From an uncultured Dechloromonas sp. (GTDB lineage: Bacteria; Pseudomonadota; Gammaproteobacteria; Burkholderiales; Rhodocyclaceae): a stretch of DNA of 21,040 nt. The notes beneath the pieces are model-generated. The model was not told the DNA's origin and searched no databases. It saw only the letters and a program-made list of their open reading frames with translations. The translations under genes and the position numbers were made by a program. Position 1 is the first letter of the stretch. Each line of letters starts with the position of its first letter. The DNA lies in NCBI GenBank assembly GCA_946477505.1, contig CAMKYP010000013.1, forward strand, positions 1 through 21,040, in the 5' to 3' direction. Below are positions 13,569-21,033 of the stretch, in pieces.

Positions 13569-14671
13569 GCCTGCCCGAGCCGAGTTTCATCGACCGCGAC
13601 CCGCAGGCCATCACGGCCGAGATCGTCGCGCAGTACGAGCAACTGACCGGCAAGACCCTTTACCCGGCGCAAGTCGAGCGCCTGCTGATCGACGTCATCG
13701 CCTACCGCGAGACCCTAGTGCGTATCGGCATCCAGGAGGCGGCCAAGCAGAACCTGGTCGCCTACGCCCGCGCGCCGATGCTGGACTACCTGGGCGAACT
13801 GGTGGGCGTCACGCGCCTGCCGGCGCAACCGGCTAAGACCACCTTGCGCTTTACCTTCGCGGCGGCGCTGGCCACCAACCTGCTGATTCCAGCCGGCACC
13901 CGTGTCGAGGGCGGCGACGGCACGGCCACCTTCGCCACTGACGCCGATGTGACCCTGCTCGCTGGCCAGCTGTCGATCGACGCGGCCGCGACCTGCGAGG
14001 AACCCGGCGCTGCCGGCAACGCCTGGCAGCCGGGGCAGATCAACAACCTGGTCGATGATCTGGGCGACGTCGAAGTGACGGCTGCCAACACCACGGTCAC
14101 CTCCGGCGGCATCGAGGAGGAGGAAGACGAGCGCCTGCGCGAACGCATCAAGCTGGCACCGGAAGCCTTCAGCACGGCCGGCAGCCGCCTGGCCTACGTG
14201 TTCCACGCCAAGAGCGCGCACCAGAGCATTGTCGACGTGGCAGTGCTGTCGCCCACGCCTGGCGTGGTCAAGCTCTACCCGCTCCTAACCACCGGCCTGC
14301 CGGACGCGAACATGCTCTCGCTGGTCGAGGCCACCTGCTCGGCTGACCGCGTGCGGCCGCTGACCGACAACGTACAGGCACTGGCACCGACCCCGATCGA
14401 CTACGCCATCGACGCCCAGCTGGTGCTCTACAAGAACACCGATGTCGCCAGCGTGCTGGCCCAGGCGCAGGCTGCAGCAGAAGCCTACAAGGCCGACCGC
14501 GCCGCTGGACTTGGCCGCGACATCGTGCCGGTGCAGGTCGAGGCCGCGCTCAAGGTCGCCGGGGTGTACGACATTGTGCGCACCGCCCCGGCGAAGATCG
14601 TGCTGGCCGAGAACGAGTGGGCACGCTGCACGGGCATCAACCTGGTCGTGACGGGGACGGTCGATGGCTGA
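13565..14671 (+). CDS. baseplate protein J
   Basis: A 368-residue protein from a GTG that overlaps the gpW-like stop. It shows the baseplate J family features: SLPEPSFIDRDPQAITAEIV, LIDVIAYRETLVRIGIQEAA, LVAYARAPMLDYLGELVGVT, TLRFTFAAALATNLLIPAGT, and EEEDERLRERIKLAPEAFST followed by GSRLAYVFHAKSA. P2 gpJ has about 302 residues. J-like proteins form the wedge that holds the baseplate together around the hub. It overlaps the following I-like gene by eight bases. The W-J-I-fibre order is that of P2. Confidence 0.93.
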   Translation: MSLPEPSFIDRDPQAITAEIVAQYEQLTGKTLYPAQVERLLIDVIAYRETLVRIGIQEAAKQNLVAYARAPMLDYLGELVGVTRLPAQPAKTTLRFTFAAALATNLLIPAGTRVEGGDGTATFATDADVTLLAGQLSIDAAATCEEPGAAGNAWQPGQINNLVDDLGDVEVTAANTTVTSGGIEEEEDERLRERIKLAPEAFSTAGSRLAYVFHAKSAHQSIVDVAVLSPTPGVVKLYPLLTTGLPDANMLSLVEATCSADRVRPLTDNVQALAPTPIDYAIDAQLVLYKNTDVASVLAQAQAAAEAYKADRAAGLGRDIVPVQVEAALKVAGVYDIVRTAPAKIVLAENEWARCTGINLVVTGTVDG

Positions 14672-15302
14672 TGCGCTGCTGCTCCCGCCGCCGCTGGCCG
14701 GTGATGAACGCTTTCAGGCGCTGGGCCAGCTGGCCGCCCGGATCAGCGACATGGACCTGTCGCCGCTGCTGGTCTATCTGGTCGATACGGTCAACGCCTC
14801 GGCGCTGCCGAACCTGGCCGAACAGCTGCACATCCTGGGCGAAGGCTGGCAGTTCGCCCGCGACGACGACGAACGTAGGCGCCTGCTCAAGCGCGCCATC
14901 GAGCTGCACCGCTACAAGGGCACCCGCTGGGCAATCCAGCAAGTGCTGGATACCTTGGCCCTGTCCGGCCAGATCAGCGAGTGGTTCCAGTACGGCGGCC
15001 AGCCCTACTACTTCAAGATCAACGTCGACCTCTCCACGCGCGGCATCGACGAGGCCACCTTCGACGCCTTGGTGGCGCTGATCACCGAGTACAAGAACGT
15101 CCGCTCGCACCTGGAGCTGCTGACCCTATCGCTGACCAATGTCAGCCAGGTGCCGGCGATCGCGGCCACCACCCTGTGCGGCGAGCTGGCCACCGTCTAT
15201 CCCTACGAGCTGACCGAACTCAACCAGGTGAGCCAGGTGCCGAGCTTCGGCATCGGCCACTGGAGTGTCGAGACCGTATGGGTCTATCCGCAGACTGCTT
15301 AA
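14664..15302 (+). CDS. tail protein I
   Basis: A 212-residue protein, ATG 14664 inside the end of the J-like gene. The N-terminus ALLLPPPLAGDERFQALGQL and the block LPNLAEQLHILGEGWQFA, then RRLLKRAIELHRYKGTRWAI followed by QQVLDTL identify the P2 gpI family ('LP.LA......d.w...w.e..kr.li......h...GT..ai...l'). It is somewhat longer than P2 gpI (about 176 residues), with an extra C-terminal part rich in beta strands. It links the baseplate wedge to the tail fibres encoded next. Confidence 0.92.
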   Translation: MADALLLPPPLAGDERFQALGQLAARISDMDLSPLLVYLVDTVNASALPNLAEQLHILGEGWQFARDDDERRRLLKRAIELHRYKGTRWAIQQVLDTLALSGQISEWFQYGGQPYYFKINVDLSTRGIDEATFDALVALITEYKNVRSHLELLTLSLTNVSQVPAIAATTLCGELATVYPYELTELNQVSQVPSFGIGHWSVETVWVYPQTA

Positions 15303-15328
15303 CCGCTTTTTGAACACTGGGAGCCCCT

Positions 15329-17245
15329 ATGGCCAATGAGTTTTTCACGATCCTGACCGCCACCGGCCGCAACAAGCTGGCCAACGCCACGGCGACCGCT
15401 ACGCCGCTGTCCCTGACTCAGATGGCGGTCGGCGACGGTGACAACGGCGCCTACTACAGCCCGACCGAGGCGCAGACAGCCCTCAAGCATGAAGTCTGGC
15501 GCGGCGCCATCAACCACCTGGCAGTCGATGCCAACAACCCCAACTGGATCGTCGCAGAGCTGGTGATCCCCGACGACGTCGGCGGCTTCTACATCCGCGA
15601 GGTCGGCCTGTTCGACAGTGCCGGTGCGATGATCGCCGTGGGCAAGTTCCCCGAGAGCTACAAGCCGACCCTGGCGGCTGGCTCCAACAAACAGCTCTAT
15701 GTGCGGATGATCCTGGAGGTGGCCAACACCACGGCGGTGACCCTTCTTGTCGATCCGAGCGTGGTTCTGGCTACTCGCCAATACTGCGACGACAAGGTGG
15801 CCAGCGAGATCAACAAACTGGACGGCAAGCAGTCGGTGCTTGTGGCCACCACGGCCGCGATCGCGCTGACCGGCCTGCAGACGATCGACGGCGTGGTCTT
15901 GGCGGCGGGTGACCGGGTGCTGGTGAAAGACCAAGCGCAGGCAAAGGACAACGGTATCTACGTTGTGGCCGCCGGTGTCTGGGTGCGGGCAGCAGATGCC
16001 GACGCAGCAATCGAGGTGACGCCCGGCCTGTTCGTTTCGGTCGAGAAGGGAACAGCCAATGCGGACTCCATCTGGCAGCTGGTGACCGACGCACCAATCA
16101 CGCTCGGCGTCACGAACCTGCTGTGGGAAATGGTGAACGGCAAGGCAGGAATCACGGCTGGCACCTATCGGCAGGTGACGGTCGATCAACGGGGTCGGGT
16201 GACGGGCGGCACGAACCCAACCACCCGCGCTGGCTACGCTCTTACCGATGCCGCCGCTACCGGGGCGAACAGCGACATCACGGAGCTGAACGCGGTGGTC
16301 AAAGGTTCGGTGTTTCGCAAGAACGCGATCATCAACGGCAATTTCGACATCTGGCAGCGCGGGTCGAGTGGGAACGTGGTCTCCGGTGGTGCCGCCTATG
16401 GTCCTGACCGCTGGATGATCTTCACGCCGACTGGCGTCACAGCCTCGTGGGCTCGCTCAGCCTTTGCAGTGGGCGCTGGTTACAACGAAGCGAAGTTTTA
16501 TCTTGGCGCAACCTTCACTGGAATCATTTCGGGATCAAATTTCCGCCAGCGAATCGAGGGTGTAGAGACCTTCGCCGGTAAAACAGTCACGGTGTCGTTC
16601 TATGCCTACGCCACCGTAGCGCAGGTATGTACCGTCTCGTTGCGCCAAAACTTTGGCACCGGCGGGGCGCCATCAGCGGAGGTTCTCAAGAGCGGCTCGG
16701 TAAATATCGGGGCGGGCTTCCAGAAGTTCACGGTGACCATGGGGCTGGATTCCATCGCAGGGAAAGTCAAGGGAACCAATGGTGGTGACTACCTTGAGCT
16801 GATCTTCTCTTTCACCGCCACTCAGAACTTTACTGCCTACCTTGCTTCAGTTCAGGTCGAACAGTGTGAGGTAGCAACCGAGTTTGATAGACGGCACCCG
16901 CAGCAAGAACTTGCGCTGTGCCAGCGGTATTACGAGAAGAGCTATGACATTGAGACACCCCCTGGCACCGTCACTGCGGAGGGATCAGTAACTAGTCTTG
17001 CCCCTATCGCCTCGACGTCTGCCTATGCCTTCAGCACGCAGTTCAAGGTTACGAAGCGAGTCGCGCCTTCGATCACTATCTACCGACCGAGCACTGGCGC
17101 GTCAGGGGCAGGGGATCAAAACGACGGTACTGCAAAGACGCCGGCCATCGGAAAAATTGGCTCGCATGGGTTCGAGGTGAATTTCAACAACGACGCAGGA
17201 AAGTACGGCTTCGCTTTCCACTATGCGGCCGCCGCTGAACTCTAA
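15329..17245 (+). CDS. tail fibre protein (P2 gpH-like N-terminus)
   Basis: A 638-residue protein with GGGAG (15319-15323) before the ATG. Residues 1-150 are the conserved fibre attachment domain (EFFTILTATGRNKLANATAT, QMAVGDGDNGAYYSPTEAQT, GGFYIREVGLFDSAGAMIAV). About 165-270 is the common fibre module (TGLQTIDGVVLAAGDRVLVK, then DNGIYVVAAGVWVRAADADA). From about 335 the distal part (AIINGNFDIWQRG onward, then QRIEGVETFAGKTVTVSFYA) looks like a carbohydrate-binding jelly-roll of the kind found at fibre tips. The last part of the gene is visibly less GC-rich and uses rarer codons than the first half, a sign of recombined receptor-binding sequence. It decides host range. Confidence 0.88.
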   Translation: MANEFFTILTATGRNKLANATATATPLSLTQMAVGDGDNGAYYSPTEAQTALKHEVWRGAINHLAVDANNPNWIVAELVIPDDVGGFYIREVGLFDSAGAMIAVGKFPESYKPTLAAGSNKQLYVRMILEVANTTAVTLLVDPSVVLATRQYCDDKVASEINKLDGKQSVLVATTAAIALTGLQTIDGVVLAAGDRVLVKDQAQAKDNGIYVVAAGVWVRAADADAAIEVTPGLFVSVEKGTANADSIWQLVTDAPITLGVTNLLWEMVNGKAGITAGTYRQVTVDQRGRVTGGTNPTTRAGYALTDAAATGANSDITELNAVVKGSVFRKNAIINGNFDIWQRGSSGNVVSGGAAYGPDRWMIFTPTGVTASWARSAFAVGAGYNEAKFYLGATFTGIISGSNFRQRIEGVETFAGKTVTVSFYAYATVAQVCTVSLRQNFGTGGAPSAEVLKSGSVNIGAGFQKFTVTMGLDSIAGKVKGTNGGDYLELIFSFTATQNFTAYLASVQVEQCEVATEFDRRHPQQELALCQRYYEKSYDIETPPGTVTAEGSVTSLAPIASTSAYAFSTQFKVTKRVAPSITIYRPSTGASGAGDQNDGTAKTPAIGKIGSHGFEVNFNNDAGKYGFAFHYAAAAEL

Positions 17246-17257
17246 GGAGAAATAGGA

Positions 17258-17800
17258 ATGGCAGAAAAGTACAGGCTCACCGCCAACGGGGTTCAACGTC
17301 TTTCCGATGGTGCTTTCGTCCCAGCCGTCGAGTCAAACTGCGACTGGCAGGCGTATCAGGCTTGGCTTGCAGAAGGCAATATGCCAAATCCAGCCGAGTC
17401 GATCGATGAGGCGAAAGCGCGCGTGTGGCTGGCAATTAAGGCCAAGCGTGACGCCATCAAGACTGGCGGCGGCAAGGTAGGCACCAAGTGGTATCACACC
17501 GACGCGGACTCTCGTATCCAGCACCTCGGCCTCAAGGATCAGGCCCGCGACATCATCGCGGCCGGACTTCCGGACTCCACCAGGCTGCAAAAGCTCGGTC
17601 AGGACTTGCGCTGGAAGACGATGGACGGCTCGTTCATTTACCTGACCGCCAAGCACGCATTTGACATCGTGGCTGCGGTAGGCGACCTCGACGCGATGGC
17701 CTTCGTCGCCGCCGAGACCCACCGCGCTGCAATGGAGGCAGCCGCCGACCCGGCGAGATATGACTTTTCCGCAGGTTGGCCGGAAACATTCGGAGGTTAA
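17258..17800 (+). CDS. DUF4376-domain protein, probable tail fibre partner or chaperone
   Basis: A 180-residue protein with AAGGAG (17244-17249) before ATG 17258, directly after the fibre gene. The N-terminal 50 residues (YRLTANGVQRLSDGAFVP, then WQAYQAWLAEGNMPNPAES) resemble the start of fibre-assembly proteins. The rest carries the DUF4376 pattern: VWLAIKAKRDAIKTGGGKV, WYHTDADSRIQHLGL, MDGSFIYLTAKHAFDIVAAV. Such proteins sit behind fibre genes in many phages and probably help fold, trimerise or cap the fibre. Its coding sequence ends with GGAGG, which is the ribosome-binding site of the next gene. Confidence 0.78.
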   Translation: MAEKYRLTANGVQRLSDGAFVPAVESNCDWQAYQAWLAEGNMPNPAESIDEAKARVWLAIKAKRDAIKTGGGKVGTKWYHTDADSRIQHLGLKDQARDIIAAGLPDSTRLQKLGQDLRWKTMDGSFIYLTAKHAFDIVAAVGDLDAMAFVAAETHRAAMEAAADPARYDFSAGWPETFGG

Positions 17801-17804
17801 GACC

Positions 17805-18278
17805 ATGCCGACCGTCCAACTACTTTTCACCCGGCGCCGGCATCCAGGCAGTGCCTTGATCCGCGTTACGACCTGGTCGGCCTGGTCACACGTCGATCTG
17901 ATCGACGGCCAGTCGGTGCTCGGTGCGGTAGCCTTCCACGGCGTCGAGCGCGAGCAACTGGCGACCCGCTTGGCCAATGCCAGCCGGGCGGCGGTCATGA
18001 CGATCCCCTGCACTGACGCCCAGGCTGTGATCGCGGCCGCCGAGTCGCAGATCGGCAAGCCCTACGATTGGCTTGGCGTGCTGGGGATTGGCCTGCATCG
18101 GGATTGGCAAGAGCCGGATCGGTGGTTCTGCAGCGAGATGGCGGCCTGGGCTTTCCACGATGCCGGGCAGCCGTTGTTCCGTCCTGACGCGCTGCACCGG
18201 ATCACGCCGCAGCACCTTTGGATGCTGCCCTACGAGGCGCGCTTGATCGAGACGCCGGGCGCACCGCAGCCGGCATGA
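17805..18278 (+). CDS. permuted papain-fold (YiiX/NlpC-P60-like) amidase/peptidase
   Basis: A 157-residue protein. I choose ATG 17805 because GGAGG (17792-17796) lies eight bases upstream; a longer in-frame start at 17760 would lie inside the previous gene. The layout is that of circularly permuted NlpC/P60-like enzymes: WSAWSHVDLI with the candidate catalytic His29 first, IGKPYDWLGVLGIGL in the middle, and WFCSEMAAWAF with candidate nucleophile Cys109 later. Families with this order act on lipid-linked or cell-wall substrates. In phages such genes follow the fibre genes. A role in wall degradation, lysis or host conversion is possible. No signal peptide or membrane segment is seen. Confidence 0.7.
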   Translation: MPTVQLLFTRRRHPGSALIRVTTWSAWSHVDLIDGQSVLGAVAFHGVEREQLATRLANASRAAVMTIPCTDAQAVIAAAESQIGKPYDWLGVLGIGLHRDWQEPDRWFCSEMAAWAFHDAGQPLFRPDALHRITPQHLWMLPYEARLIETPGAPQPA

Positions 18279-18430
18279 AGAAGAGGGCGGCGGCCGTGGT
18301 GCGGGAACACCTCGGCCGTCACCGTAACCCACAGACAGTACCTGTGAGCCTTGGCCAAGGCCCCCTTACCGTGCACACGGCGGGTCGAAGCCTACCAACA
18401 ATTGCAACAAACAAAAAGGGCTTACACAGA

Positions 18431-19207
18431 ATGGAAATGCAATCTGCTTCCCCCATCGTCCCCTGGATCGGTGGCAAACGTCGTCTGGCGAAACACATCC
18501 TCCCGCTCTTCCCCGAGCACACCTGCTACGTCGAGCCCTTCTGCGGTGCGGCCGCGCTGTACTTCCTGAAGGCGCCGACCAAGGTCGAGGTGCTCAATGA
18601 CGTGAATGGGGAGTTGGTTAATCTGTACAGGGTGGTCCGCCACCACCTGGAGGAGTTCGTCCGGCAATTCAAATGGGCGCTGACCTCGCGGCAAATCTTC
18701 AAATGGCTGCAGATCACGCCCGAGGAAACGCTGACTGACATCCAGCGCGCCGCCCGCTTCTTCTACCTTCAGAAGATGGCCTTCGGTGGCAAGGTCGAGG
18801 GCCAAACGTTCGGCACCTCGACCACCTCGGGGCCGAAGCTCAACCTGCTACGCCTGGAAGAAGACCTGTCAGCCGCCCACCTGCGCCTGAGCCGAACCTA
18901 CATAGAGAACCTGGACTGGGCCGACTGCATCCGCAAGTACGACCGCGAGCACACCCTGATCTACTGTGACCCACCGTACTGGGGCACCGAGGGCTATGGC
19001 GTCGATTTCGGCCTGTACCAGTATCAGCGCATGGGCGACCTGGCCAAGACCGTCCAGGGCCGTATGGTCATCTCGGTCAACGACATCCCGGAGATGCACC
19101 AGGCGTTCGCCGGCCTACGCATCGAGCGGGTGAACATCAACTACACCGTGGGCGGCGCCGGTCGGTCGAAGTCCAAGTCGGCCGAGCTGATCATTCGGAA
19201 CTGGTAG
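18431..19207 (+). CDS. orphan Dam-type DNA N6-adenine methyltransferase
   Basis: A 258-residue protein of the D12 (Dam/DpnIIA) class. PWIGGKRRLAKHILPLF near the N-terminus is the AdoMet-binding FxGxK-like motif (GGK at residues 14-16), CYVEPFCGAAALYF is motif I-like, and IYCDPPYW (Asp180-Tyr183) is the catalytic DPPY motif. The C-terminal VNYTVGG-like and SKSAELIIRNW blocks are typical of phage members. No restriction endonuclease is adjacent, so it probably protects phage DNA, as Mom does in Mu, or alters gene expression. The frame is open further upstream, to an ATG at 18275 overlapping the previous stop, which would add 52 basic residues unlike the family. ATG 18431 puts the first motif at the usual distance. 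The ribosome-binding site (AAGGG, 18416-18420) is weak. Confidence 0.85.
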   Translation: MEMQSASPIVPWIGGKRRLAKHILPLFPEHTCYVEPFCGAAALYFLKAPTKVEVLNDVNGELVNLYRVVRHHLEEFVRQFKWALTSRQIFKWLQITPEETLTDIQRAARFFYLQKMAFGGKVEGQTFGTSTTSGPKLNLLRLEEDLSAAHLRLSRTYIENLDWADCIRKYDREHTLIYCDPPYWGTEGYGVDFGLYQYQRMGDLAKTVQGRMVISVNDIPEMHQAFAGLRIERVNINYTVGGAGRSKSKSAELIIRNW

Positions 19208-19211
19208 ACGT

Positions 19212-19240
19212 GACAAAGGGGCCTATCGGCCCCTTTGTCT
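19212..19240 (+). terminator. terminator hairpin at the end of the phage late region
   Basis: A perfect 12-bp stem GACAAAGGGGCC / GGCCCCTTTGTC (19212-19223 and 19228-19239) with a TATC loop, four bases after the methyltransferase stop. The T-rich part of a terminator is only present within the right arm (CCCCTTTGTCT), so termination is probable but not certain. Confidence 0.65.
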
Positions 19241-19293
19241 GCAATTCGCTTTCAATGCGTGCAACAATTACCCGGTGCAACTTATCTCGCAAC
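19241..19293. repeat. cluster of GCAAC/GCAAT repeats, candidate right-end transposase sites of the prophage
   Basis: The pentamer GCAAT or GCAAC occurs at 19241, 19261, 19277 and 19289, with flanking similarity such as CAATTACCCGGTGCAAC and CAACTTATCTCGCAAC. The cluster lies immediately past the last phage gene and its terminator, where a Mu-like phage would carry its transposase-binding end sites. The 20-, 16- and 12-base spacings are not the regular ones of Mu. Without the left end the assignment stays weak. The remaining bases to 19414 hold no convincing gene. Confidence 0.25.
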
Positions 19294-19414
19294 CCGAGCC
19301 GCTTTTATCGCGGCGCGCTTCACAGGCCGGCCACAAGCAGGAATAGGCCACCAAGCCCCTCCTGCCTCCCCCGATTGTCACCTGTCGCCGCCCTCTCCTC
19401 GGACGCGGCCTTCA

Positions 19415-19450
19415 CAACCTCCGGAGCGGACCCCGTAGGTTGCTTTTTTT
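19415..19450 (+). terminator. rho-independent terminator in the phage-host junction region
   Basis: CAACCTCCGG (19415-19424) and CCGTAGGTTG (19433-19442) form a 10-bp stem with one mismatch and an 8-base loop, followed by C and seven T's (19444-19450). It points in the + direction, but no complete + strand gene ends just before it. It may therefore belong to the host gene or operon interrupted by the prophage, or act as an end-of-phage insulator facing the convergent fic gene. Confidence 0.7.
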
Positions 19451-19538
19451 GTGCGGCGGGCCGATCGGTGCATGGGCCACGTATTGCAACGGCCGAACCC
19501 GATACTCGACGGCCGACAATACGGGAATCGGAGCCAGT

Positions 19539-20711
19539 CTATCGATTGGCCGCTGGCGCCTTGACGAAGGGCTGAACGAAGCCTTCCTTCTCCAGGGCAT
19601 GTATGACGCTGCGCAGAAGGTAGTTGTTGATGAAACTGAGGGTGTAGGAACGGGCGCCGTCACGTACCGGGCAGATCATTTTCTGGTCGTTGAGCTTGGC
19701 GATGAGATAGGTGCGCTGCCGGGTGGTGAGCGTGGGCAGTACGCCATCGATATCAGCGGCGCGGAACTCGCCTTTGTCGATTGCCATGTTGAGCACGGCG
19801 TACTCGGGATCGGTCAGCCATTTTCTGTCCCTGCCATGCGCTATGGCCGGGCGCAAAATGCGGTCGCGCAGGTAGTCGTAACGCGTGATGCGGTCGACCT
19901 TGTTCAGCTCGTCGCGCATGCCTCCGAGCACATAGAGACACCAGGCCGCCAAGCCTTCGTCGGTTCCGGTATCGGCTTTGGTCAAATGCTCGTAATAGGC
20001 GCTCCGGTCGTTGCAGAAGACTGCCGTCGGATTGAGTACCCGACCTCCTGTCATGACGTTGAACCCATACTTGATCAACATGGCATAGCTCAATAGCCGC
20101 ACGGTCCTCCCATTACCGTTGCCGAACGGGTGTATCCAGAGAAAGCGGTGGTGGGCGAGCGCCATCTTCAGAAGATCGTACTTCGGCGGATCGTCGCGGT
20201 TGATGAAGTCGGCAAGCTCCTGCATGTAGGCGGGAACCAGGCCCGCATCGGGCGGCAGGTGCTCGGCTCCTCCGATCTGGACGTTGTCCGGTCGATAGCG
20301 ACCGGGATACTTGTCTCCTTCGCGCAAGAGGTCGCTTACCGTCAGCTGATGGAGTTCGCGGATGAATTGCTCGGTGATGTACCCACCTGCCGGAATGGAC
20401 TCTTCGATGTAGTCCATCGCCTTTTCGATGTTATTGACCTCCTTGATCTGGTCAGAAAGCTTGGCGGGGGTTTCGATCTTGCTCTCGATGTAGTCGGCCA
20501 AGGTCGTATGGTTGCCCTCAATGCGCGCCGATCCGAGACTCTCCAGGGTATGGAATATCTGCTTCAGCTGCATGAAGACCGGCAAAGGCGTATCCCCACT
20601 CAAACGCAGGCGACGCAGATGGTCGAGTTCGATCACCACATCGGTCAGCGGCGAATCGAAGCTGAGCGTGATCAACTGCAAGGGCATATGTACGAAACGC
20701 GGCGCGGCCAT
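19539..20711 (-). CDS. Fic-domain protein with N-terminal inhibitory motif and C-terminal winged helix
   Basis: A 390-residue protein. I choose ATG 20711 because GAAAGG (20723-20718) lies six bases upstream; a TTG six bases earlier would lie right against that site. The N-terminal part holds SARIEGN (Ser61-Asn67), an (S/T)xxxE(G/N) inhibitory helix motif before the Fic core, as in class II Fic proteins. The Fic active site is HPFGNGNGRTVR starting at His194. The Mg-binding acidic residue of the usual HPFx(D/E)GNGR motif is replaced by Asn. About residues 290-385 look like a winged-helix DNA-binding domain (LPTLTTRQRTYLIAKLNDQ, ARSYTLSFINNYLLRSVIHA). Fic proteins transfer AMP or other groups onto target proteins. 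It stands alone, probably host chromosome or genomic-island cargo; GC content is lower than in the phage genes. Confidence 0.88.
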   Translation of the reverse strand: MAAPRFVHMPLQLITLSFDSPLTDVVIELDHLRRLRLSGDTPLPVFMQLKQIFHTLESLGSARIEGNHTTLADYIESKIETPAKLSDQIKEVNNIEKAMDYIEESIPAGGYITEQFIRELHQLTVSDLLREGDKYPGRYRPDNVQIGGAEHLPPDAGLVPAYMQELADFINRDDPPKYDLLKMALAHHRFLWIHPFGNGNGRTVRLLSYAMLIKYGFNVMTGGRVLNPTAVFCNDRSAYYEHLTKADTGTDEGLAAWCLYVLGGMRDELNKVDRITRYDYLRDRILRPAIAHGRDRKWLTDPEYAVLNMAIDKGEFRAADIDGVLPTLTTRQRTYLIAKLNDQKMICPVRDGARSYTLSFINNYLLRSVIHALEKEGFVQPFVKAPAANR

Positions 20712-20713
20712 GT

Positions 20714-20756
20714 ACAACCTTTCAATAGAACAACTACACCAATCATTCTACAACTA
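20714..20756 (-). promoter_or_regulatory. candidate promoter/operator region of the fic gene
   Basis: The upstream region is AT-rich. ACAACTA occurs at 20730-20736 and again exactly 20 bases further at 20750-20756 (read on the fic strand as TAGTTGT), with a third copy at 20818-20824 and a related ACAAC at 20714. Two helical turns between direct repeats suit a DNA-binding dimer, perhaps the protein's own winged-helix domain. On the fic strand CATATAGTTG could be a -10 region; no good -35 box is seen. The rest of 20757-20894 contains nothing else I can name. Confidence 0.3.
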
Positions 20757-20894
20757 TATGTTTTAAATTGATTTCCAGTTTTTGAAATGCGGCACTGAAT
20801 TACAAATCAATTTTCCAACAACTACAAAGTCCGGTTTCGCCAAATACACCCAGGAGCCGACTGAAGGATGTTGCGCGGGAAAATCAAATCGGCA

Positions 20895-20926
20895 ACAAAA
20901 AAGCCAACCGCAATCAGTTGGCTTTC
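20895..20926 (-). terminator. terminator of the tRNA-Gly gene
   Basis: On the - strand an 8-bp stem AAGCCAAC / GTTGGCTT (20924-20917 and 20908-20901) with an 8-base loop runs into six T's (20902-20897). It lies 12 bases past the tRNA 3' end in the direction of tRNA transcription, so it ends that transcript. Confidence 0.8.
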
Positions 20927-20936
20927 GGGAAATTCG

Positions 20937-21010
20937 TGGAGCGGGCGATGGGAATCGAACCCACGGCTCTAGCTTGGGAAGCTAGGGTATTACCATTATA
21001 CGACGCCCGC
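20937..21010 (-). tRNA. tRNA-Gly (anticodon CCC), CCA encoded
   Basis: Read on the - strand the gene is 74 bases. The acceptor stem GCGGGCG/CGCCCGC is perfect, the D arm is GTAT/ATAC around AATGGTA, and the anticodon arm is CTAGC-TTCCCAA-GCTAG, which places CCC at positions 34-36. A 4-base variable loop follows, then the T arm GTGGG-TTCGATT-CCCAT, discriminator T and a genomic CCA (20939-20937). It reads GGG codons. It is a likely host gene. The prophage is not inserted in it, since the fic gene and about 1.4 kb intervene. Confidence 0.95.
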
Positions 21011-21027
21011 TCTGGGCAAGAGGCTGC

Positions 21028-21033
21028 ATTCTA
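21028..21033 (-). promoter_or_regulatory. -10 box of the tRNA-Gly promoter
   Basis: TAGAAT on the - strand (21033-21028) lies about 18 bases before the mature tRNA 5' end, the usual spacing for a stable-RNA promoter. The -35 box would be outside the window. Confidence 0.4.

Noticed and set aside
19210..19575. 121-residue + strand frame after the methyltransferase
   Set aside because: It covers two terminator hairpins and the end of the fic gene, has no ribosome-binding site and shows no protein family pattern.
19440..20096. 218-residue + strand frame opposite the fic gene
   Set aside because: The - strand frame carries the intact Fic motif, so this one is its shadow.
20782..20985. 67-residue + strand frame ending GAGDGNRTHGSSLGS
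   Set aside because: It runs through the tRNA-Gly gene; this peptide pattern is a well-known false translation of the complement of a tRNA.
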